Part shown: piece by piece, positions 59,379-64,000 of the stretch | How the letters are laid out: every line of letters begins with the position of its first letter | How positions within the stretch are numbered: position 1 is the first letter of the stretch | Source of the DNA: Saccharothrix tamanrassetensis | GTDB lineage: Bacteria; Actinomycetota; Actinomycetes; Mycobacteriales; Pseudonocardiaceae | Assembly (NCBI RefSeq): GCF_014203665.1 | Contig: NZ_JACHJN010000002.1 | Span: 824,713 to 888,712, forward strand | Length of the DNA: 64,000 nucleotides | Direction of reading: 5' to 3' | Position numbers and translations under genes: made by a program | Notes under the pieces: generated by a model | What the model was told of the DNA's origin: nothing | Database searches by the model: none | What the model saw: the letters and a program-made list of their open reading frames with translations, nothing else

Positions 59379-60056
59379 ATGGGGAAGACGATCGCGGCGC
59401 TGGCCGCGCTGCTGGTGCTCGTGACGCCGGGCGGTTCGCCGGAGCCGGTGGAGCGTGTCGCGGTGTACGGGGACCTGACGCACGCGCGGCACGTGGCCGT
59501 GGTGGTTCCGGGGTCCGATGTGGACGGTGAACGGTTCGACGCCACCGTGGCGCGGATGGCCCGCGCGGTGAAGGACCGGGCCGGGCGGGACGATCTCGCC
59601 GTGGTGGCGTGGCTCGGCTACCGGACGCCGTCGGGGGTCGGGGTGGACGCGGCCGGCGGCCGGCTCGCCCGTGCCGGGGCGCAGGCGCTGGGCCGGTTCG
59701 TCCGCGGCCTGCCCGGTGAGGTGCACCTGCTGTGCCACAGCTACGGCTCGGTGGTGTGCGCGCTGTCGGAGGTCCCGGTGGCGGACATGGTGTTCGTGGG
59801 CAGCCCCGGCGTCCGGGTCGCTTCGGCCGACCACCTGGAGGCACGGGTGTGGGCCTCGCGCGGGGCCGAGGACTGGACCCGGTGGGTGCCCAAGGTCCGG
59901 ATCGCCGACCTCGGGCACGGCACCGACCCGGTCGATCCCGCTTTCGGCGCGAGGGTATTCGACCCCGGGACCGCTCGGAAGCACGACGAGTACTTCAACC
60001 CCGGCACGGCGTCGCTGGACGCCATGGCGCGGATCGCGACAGGGGGCACGCCGTGA
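59379..60056 (+). CDS. Alpha/beta hydrolase (DUF1023-like), probably exported
   Basis: The 225-residue protein has a short hydrophobic N-terminus (TIAALAALLVLVTPGG) that may be a signal or anchor. The core has VAVVVPGSDVDGERFD, AVVAWLGYRTPSG, VHLLCHSYGSVVCALS with the nucleophile Ser in CHSYGS, and MVFVGSPGVRVASADHL. This is the pattern of the DUF1023 hydrolases common in actinobacteria. Substrate unknown. The acyltransferase gene begins in its stop codon, so the two are coupled. Confidence 0.85.
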   Translation: MGKTIAALAALLVLVTPGGSPEPVERVAVYGDLTHARHVAVVVPGSDVDGERFDATVARMARAVKDRAGRDDLAVVAWLGYRTPSGVGVDAAGGRLARAGAQALGRFVRGLPGEVHLLCHSYGSVVCALSEVPVADMVFVGSPGVRVASADHLEARVWASRGAEDWTRWVPKVRIADLGHGTDPVDPAFGARVFDPGTARKHDEYFNPGTASLDAMARIATGGTP

Positions 60057-61555
60057 AGCGGGATCCGGTGATCGACGCGGTCCGGGCGCTGGCGATCGGC
60101 GGCGTGGTGGCGGGCCACTGGCTGGTCACGTCGGTGGTGCTGGTGGACACCGGGTTCGTGGTGGACAGCCCGTTGCGGTGGCTGCCCGGACTGGCCCCGG
60201 TCAGCTGGGTGCTCCAGACCCTGGGGCTGTTCTTCTTCACCGGCGGCTTCGCGGCGGCGCGGTCGGCGACACCGTGGCTGCGGCGGGTCCGGCGGTTGGT
60301 CGTGCCGGTGGCGGTGCTGCTCGGTGGTTGGGCCGTCGTCCTCTTCGGACTGTCACTGCGCGGGTTGCCCCAGCAGACCGTGATGACGATCGGCCACCTG
60401 GTCGTCACACCGCTGTGGTTCCTGGCCGTGCACGTGGTGCTGCTCGGCCTCACCCCGTTGTTCCGCAGGCTCGGCGGCTGGGGCTTGGCGATCCCGATCG
60501 CCCTGGTGGCCCTGGACCTCGGCTGGGTGAACGTGCTGGCGGTGTGGTGGGCGCCGTGGCAGCTCGGCGTCCTGGTGGCCCGGCACGGGCAGCGGCGCTC
60601 GTGGGGTGCGGCGCTGCTGGTGCTGGGGGCCGGGGCGTTCGCGGTGCTGGTGCAGAACGGCCACCCGATGAGCGCCGTGGGCGTGCCGGGTGCCGAGCAG
60701 TCGAACCTGTTCCCGCCGTCGCCGGCCGCGCTGGCGCTGGCGTTCGCCCAGATCGGCCTGGTGATGCTGATCCGGCCGACGTTCCGCGCCCGCGCCCTGA
60801 ACGCCCGCGCGCTGCCGATCTTCCTGGTGCACCAGAGCGCGCTGCTCGCGGTGACGTTGGCGGGGGCGGCGTTCGGCCGGCTACCCGGCCTGCACACGCT
60901 GCCCGACGACGGCCTGTGGCTGCTGGAACGGCTCACCTGGCTGCCCGTGTTCGTCTGCGTGACCCTGGTCCTGCTTGGGTATCGCCGCCAGCAGCGCCAC
61001 GACGATGGTCGCGCCGTGCAGGGCGACCATGGCGCCGGTCGGCTCCAGCGCGAGCAGCGGGGGCACGCAGGCCAGCGCGGTGAGCAGCCACGCCCGCCGG
61101 CCGTGGCAGGTGCCGGCGCGGGCGGTGTGCAGCAGGTACCAGCCGAGCAGCAGGTGGATGAGGTTCTGCAACGGGTCGACCTGGAACACCACCAGGGTGC
61201 CCGCCGCGCCCGCGAAGCCCGTGACGACGAAGCCGAGCACGCCCAGCACGCCGTAGCCGACGCCGAGCGTGGCGGCGAGCCGGGTGCGGTGGGTCTCCCT
61301 GGCGTGGCAGGGGACCAGCGCGGCGGTCCGCTCGAAGCGGTGGAACACCAGCAGCACGGGCAGCAGCAGGAGCACCAGGACGGCCGGCCAGCGAGGGCGG
61401 GACACCACCCAGTCGAACGCGGCGGGCGCGTCCGGCAGCCCGAGCAGGCCGAGCACGGCGGCCAGCGCGGTCAGGTAGCCGAGGTAGACGGTCATCGGCG
61501 CGGAGCGCGCGTAGTCCACGACCCGCCACTGCCGGCGTCCGGTGAGCCAGGCTGA
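60053..61555 (+). CDS. Membrane acyltransferase (acyltransferase 3 family) with antisense-derived tail
   Basis: The first ~308 residues form a multi-helix membrane acyltransferase: RDPVIDAVRALAIGGVVAGHWLV carries the conserved His, and about ten transmembrane segments end at WLPVFVCVTLVLLGYRR. These enzymes O-acylate sugars or lipids at the membrane. After about base 60978 the frame stays open to 61555, but the sequence becomes Gln/Arg/His/Gly-rich and is simply the antisense of the opposite gene, so the real coding part probably ends near 60980. A lost stop codon, for instance by a deletion joining two convergent genes, would explain it. GTG 60053 is coupled to the hydrolase. Confidence 0.8.
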   Translation: MKRDPVIDAVRALAIGGVVAGHWLVTSVVLVDTGFVVDSPLRWLPGLAPVSWVLQTLGLFFFTGGFAAARSATPWLRRVRRLVVPVAVLLGGWAVVLFGLSLRGLPQQTVMTIGHLVVTPLWFLAVHVVLLGLTPLFRRLGGWGLAIPIALVALDLGWVNVLAVWWAPWQLGVLVARHGQRRSWGAALLVLGAGAFAVLVQNGHPMSAVGVPGAEQSNLFPPSPAALALAFAQIGLVMLIRPTFRARALNARALPIFLVHQSALLAVTLAGAAFGRLPGLHTLPDDGLWLLERLTWLPVFVCVTLVLLGYRRQQRHDDGRAVQGDHGAGRLQREQRGHAGQRGEQPRPPAVAGAGAGGVQQVPAEQQVDEVLQRVDLEHHQGARRAREARDDEAEHAQHAVADAERGGEPGAVGLPGVAGDQRGGPLEAVEHQQHGQQQEHQDGRPARAGHHPVERGGRVRQPEQAEHGGQRGQVAEVDGHRRGARVVHDPPLPASGEPG

Positions 61556-63064
61556 CACCCGCTCGCGCAGCAGCAGGACGGCGCAGACCTGGCCGAGGCC
61601 CAGCACGAGCAGGCAGACCGTGGGCGGGCTGAGGTTGGAACCCTGCTCGCCCGGCACGGCCATCATCGTGCGCGGGTAGCCGCCGAGCGTGACGAGCGCG
61701 AGCAGCGCGGGCACGGTGAGCAGGGCGAGGGCGCCCAGCACCCGGCGGGAGACGCGCGGCAGGCTGCCGTCGGCGTAGTAGAAGCCCAGCTGCTGCAGCA
61801 GCAGCGCACCCAGCACCAGGTTGAGGTAGCCGCCGGTGCGCCACGCGAAGCCGATCCGCAGCGCGTCCACCAGGATCATCACGGCGACCAGCACGACCGG
61901 CGTGGCCAGGCGGGCGTTGCGGTGCAGCCACGCCATGACCGGCGTCGCCGCGACCGCGACCAGGTAGAGCCCGAGGAACCACAGCGGGTGGGCGATGAGC
62001 CGGCCGAACATCTCCACCCGGGTCTTCGGCACGTCCAGCAGCTCCAGCGGCAACGGCAGCACGAGCCAGGCCAGCACGAACGCCAGCACCGGTCGCAACA
62101 GCCAGCTGATCCGGCTGACCAGGTAGCGGCCGTACCCGCCGCCTTCGGCCTTGACCGCCAGCCAACTGGTCAGGTTCGCGTGGCCGCCCGCGAAGTAGAA
62201 GACGGGGATGGTCTGCAACGCCCAGGTGAGCAGCCACAGCCAGGTCGCGCTCACCCCGGCCCAGTGCAGGACGGTCAGCAGCGACTGCCCGACGACCACC
62301 AGACCGAGGCTGACGAGCCGGAGGAATGCCGCGTACCGGTCTTCCTCGCCCGTGCCGGGGGTGGCCGAGCCGGGCGGTGCGACCCGGCGCCGGGGCAGCC
62401 GGGCGATGATCAGGAAGACCACCACGGCGCTGCCGAAACCCCAGGCCAGCACCGGTTCGTGACCGGGCGGGCCCCACCGCTGCCGCCACGAGTTGAACTC
62501 CAGGCCGGCCGCGTAGAGCTGGGCGACGGCGTGGCACCGGGAGGCGCTGTCGCGGGGGTTGAGGTCGCACTGGCGGTGCATGTCGGCGGAAAGCCGGGCG
62601 TCCAGCGACTTGCGGGCTTCCGGTGGCAGCGGGCGGCCTTTGTGCTCGGCGTAGCGGAGCAGGTCGTAGCCGAGGTCGTGCGCCCGGCAGCCGGTACCGA
62701 AGTCCCACTCGGTGTCCCCGGCCGGCCCGGAGCACCCGCCGTTCGGGTCGATCGCGCGCGTCGTGCCGTCCGGCGCGGTGACGACCACCGGGGACCGCCC
62801 GGTGACCGGGTTGAAGTCGGCCGGGAACGCGAGCAGCGGCGAGCCGCCCGCCTGGGGGCGCGCCATCGTCTCGACGGCCCCGGCGGCCACCGCGACGTCC
62901 CCGGTGAGCGGCGCGTCGTCGGCGGCCCCGGCCGGGCGGGAGGCGATCACCCCGCAGAAGAAGACCGCGAACGCGACCACCAGGACCCGGAACCAAGCCG
63001 GCAACCGGGTCAACAACCGCACACCCGGCCACCCGCTGACGCTGTAAACCGTGGCGTCGCTCAT
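60881..63064 (-). CDS. Prokaryotic phospholipase A2 domain fused to membrane acyltransferase
   Basis: The 727-residue protein has a signal-like helix (LVVAFAVFFCGVIASRPAGAAD) and a secreted PLA2-type domain with the Cys/His-Asp active site in GTGCRAHDLGYDLLRYAEH plus further cysteines (about 85-200). A transmembrane helix, a ten-helix acyltransferase-3-like part (about 245-560) and four C-terminal helices of DUF4383 type (DPLQNLIHLLLGWYLL) follow. Combining lipid cleavage and acyl transfer suggests lipid remodelling. The last ~30 residues (after LLAAIPK) are Gln/His-rich antisense of the opposite gene, so the native end is lost or altered. Confidence 0.82.
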   Translation of the reverse strand: MSDATVYSVSGWPGVRLLTRLPAWFRVLVVAFAVFFCGVIASRPAGAADDAPLTGDVAVAAGAVETMARPQAGGSPLLAFPADFNPVTGRSPVVVTAPDGTTRAIDPNGGCSGPAGDTEWDFGTGCRAHDLGYDLLRYAEHKGRPLPPEARKSLDARLSADMHRQCDLNPRDSASRCHAVAQLYAAGLEFNSWRQRWGPPGHEPVLAWGFGSAVVVFLIIARLPRRRVAPPGSATPGTGEEDRYAAFLRLVSLGLVVVGQSLLTVLHWAGVSATWLWLLTWALQTIPVFYFAGGHANLTSWLAVKAEGGGYGRYLVSRISWLLRPVLAFVLAWLVLPLPLELLDVPKTRVEMFGRLIAHPLWFLGLYLVAVAATPVMAWLHRNARLATPVVLVAVMILVDALRIGFAWRTGGYLNLVLGALLLQQLGFYYADGSLPRVSRRVLGALALLTVPALLALVTLGGYPRTMMAVPGEQGSNLSPPTVCLLVLGLGQVCAVLLLRERVSAWLTGRRQWRVVDYARSAPMTVYLGYLTALAAVLGLLGLPDAPAAFDWVVSRPRWPAVLVLLLLPVLLVFHRFERTAALVPCHARETHRTRLAATLGVGYGVLGVLGFVVTGFAGAAGTLVVFQVDPLQNLIHLLLGWYLLHTARAGTCHGRRAWLLTALACVPPLLALEPTGAMVALHGATIVVALLAAIPKQDQGHADEHGQPGEPFQQPQAVVGQRVQAG

Positions 63065-63224
63065 TGGCAGTCCAGGTTACGGATCGGCAACGCGCTACGC
63101 CAACCGATCACTCCCACCGCGTTCGGGGGCCTGCCCCTACCGCCGGACGGTGGAGCGGATCCGAGGGGAAGGTGCCGACGTCGGTCCGGATCACGTCCGC
63201 GCCGCGCGGCGCGATCCGGTCGCG

Positions 63225-63818
63225 CTACGCGGTGGCGAGCACGCCCGCGGTGGTCAGCGAAGCCAGGGCCATGCGGGTCAGCAGCGCGGCCATCTGGTCA
63301 CGGTCCAGGTGGGCGCTGTGCGGTGTGGAGTTGATGAGCCCGAAGACCGCGTGGGCGGCGGCACGGGCGGTCGGCTCGTCCACCGCCACGGTCTCCCGCA
63401 ACGTCGACACCCAGACCTCCACGTAGCGCCGCTGGAGGGCGCGCACCCGGCGGCGGTCGGGGTCGGTGAGGTTGGCCAGGTTGCGCATCTGCACGGTGAT
63501 CAGCGCCGGGTCGTCCAGGGCGAAGTCGACGTGCCAGCGGACCAGTGCGTGCAGCGCCGAGGTGGCGTCGGGGGACGCGGAGACCCTGGTCAGGCCGCCT
63601 TCCAGCAGGCGTTCGGAGATGGACGTGAGCATCTCCCCGAGCATCGCGTCCTTGCTGCGGAAGTGCCGGTAGAGCGCCGGGCCGGAGATGCCGACGGCGG
63701 CGCCGATGTCGTCGATGCCGACCCCGTGGAAGCCGTGCCGGGCGAACAGCTCGGCAGCCGCGTCCAGGATCTGGTCGCGGCGGGTTTGCTTCACACCATC
63801 GGCTGACACGGGCCTCAT
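63225..63818 (-). CDS. TetR-family transcriptional regulator
   Basis: The 197-residue protein has the N-terminal TetR helix-turn-helix (TRRDQILDAAAELFARHGFHGVGIDDIGAAVGISGPALYRHFRSKDAML) and a helical ligand-binding C-terminal domain. The start is the ATG at 63818; a shorter form from the in-frame GTG (VKQTRRDQ) is possible. It lies 160 bases downstream of the PLA2/acyltransferase start on the same strand, so it is not divergent from it. Related regulators in actinobacteria often control fatty-acid or lipid genes; the target here is unknown. Confidence 0.92.
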   Translation of the reverse strand: MRPVSADGVKQTRRDQILDAAAELFARHGFHGVGIDDIGAAVGISGPALYRHFRSKDAMLGEMLTSISERLLEGGLTRVSASPDATSALHALVRWHVDFALDDPALITVQMRNLANLTDPDRRRVRALQRRYVEVWVSTLRETVAVDEPTARAAAHAVFGLINSTPHSAHLDRDQMAALLTRMALASLTTAGVLATA

Positions 63819-63900
63819 CCTAATCGGGTCGACGACCAGCCGTGAACGAGCGTTAACCGGTCGGCCACCGGGTGCTCATCGGCCGGTCGGGCGAAACGCG

Positions 63901-64000
63901 CACTTAGAGCTGGTCTCACGTGGTGATCGTGTTGCTGTCATGATCTGTGCTGTGGTCGATCGGTTGGCGTTGCGGTTGGTGCCGGATGAGTTGTGGGCGG
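63901..64000 (+). mobile_element. Left end of an IS5-like insertion sequence (cut by window edge)
   Basis: The transposase-like frame at 63940 has only about 40 bases of leader. CACTTAGAGCTGGTCTCACG (63901-63920) probably contains the left terminal repeat. The right end and target duplication lie outside the window. Confidence 0.5.
63940..64000 (+). CDS. IS5-family transposase, N-terminal fragment
   Basis: Twenty codons are visible from ATG 63940: they read VVDRLALRLVPDELWA after a short start. VPDELW near the N-terminus is typical of actinobacterial IS5-family (DUF4096-containing) transposases. The rest is outside the window, so completeness and activity cannot be judged. Confidence 0.6.
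   Translation, partial: MICAVVDRLALRLVPDELWA

Overview
The window is high-GC actinobacterial DNA. It is most like Pseudonocardiaceae (Saccharothrix, Actinosynnema, Lentzea type). The grounds are nickel superoxide dismutase with its dedicated protease, a mycothiol-type DinB/maleylpyruvate isomerase protein, the fused KGD-type 2-oxoglutarate decarboxylase/dehydrogenase, frequent GTG/TTG starts, several apparently leaderless promoters, and a DasR-type operator at a chitinase gene. The genus is an inference from gene content, not an identification.

Layout. 1-9.5 kb: end of an APH-type kinase gene, a secreted protein, divergent sodN/sodX, a dTDP-sugar 3,5-epimerase, malic enzyme, a multi-PAS GGDEF-EAL protein behind a long RNA hairpin, and a BpsA/DUF43 protein. 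9.5-13 kb: a four-gene osmoprotectant ABC importer. 13-24.4 kb: IclR regulator, ECF sigma factor with a putative anti-sigma partner, then a tightly overlapping histidine-utilisation operon (hutH, hutU, an M20 hydrolase, hutF, hutI), a DinB-type protein, a secreted ricin-fold lectin and a P-loop kinase. 24.5-38.4 kb: a DUF6104-like gene and kgd, an ArsR/SRPBCC pair, a double ABC exporter, an ABC-2 transporter operon whose ATPase has a long Gln/Pro/Gly/Tyr tail, and ald. 38.4-40.7 kb: a strong promoter and tandem glycine riboswitch ahead of gcvH and sdaA. 41.1-43.6 kb: a three-gene cassette P450 - 29-residue peptide - P450. 43.7-51.8 kb: glutathione peroxidase, UbiB-type kinase, SSI-type inhibitor, GDSL hydrolase, MFS transporter, FAD monooxygenase and Gfo/Idh oxidoreductase. 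51.9-54.5 kb: a short Cys/Arg leader peptide ahead of metY-metX. 55-64 kb: GH18 chitinase with a dre site, a two-component system, a small alpha/beta hydrolase, two convergent acyltransferase genes that run into each other, a TetR regulator, and the start of an IS5-like transposase at the edge.

The most interesting system is at 41120-43634. A 29-codon gene with the aromatic C-terminus YRWYLYHHI lies 2 bases after one cytochrome P450 gene and about 50 bases before a second, with a 13-bp hairpin between it and the second P450. This is the organisation expected of a P450-crosslinked RiPP (the biarylitide, cittilin and atropopeptide classes). The core sequence and the paired, sequence-divergent P450s do not match a product I can name.

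Other notable signals are a family of three ~120-bp nested inverted repeats (13046, 54545, 54863) sitting between convergent gene ends, a 72-nt hairpin leader in front of the GGDEF-EAL gene, a hut operon in which an M20 hydrolase stands where N-formylglutamate deformylase is expected, and several phased or tandem intergenic repeats.
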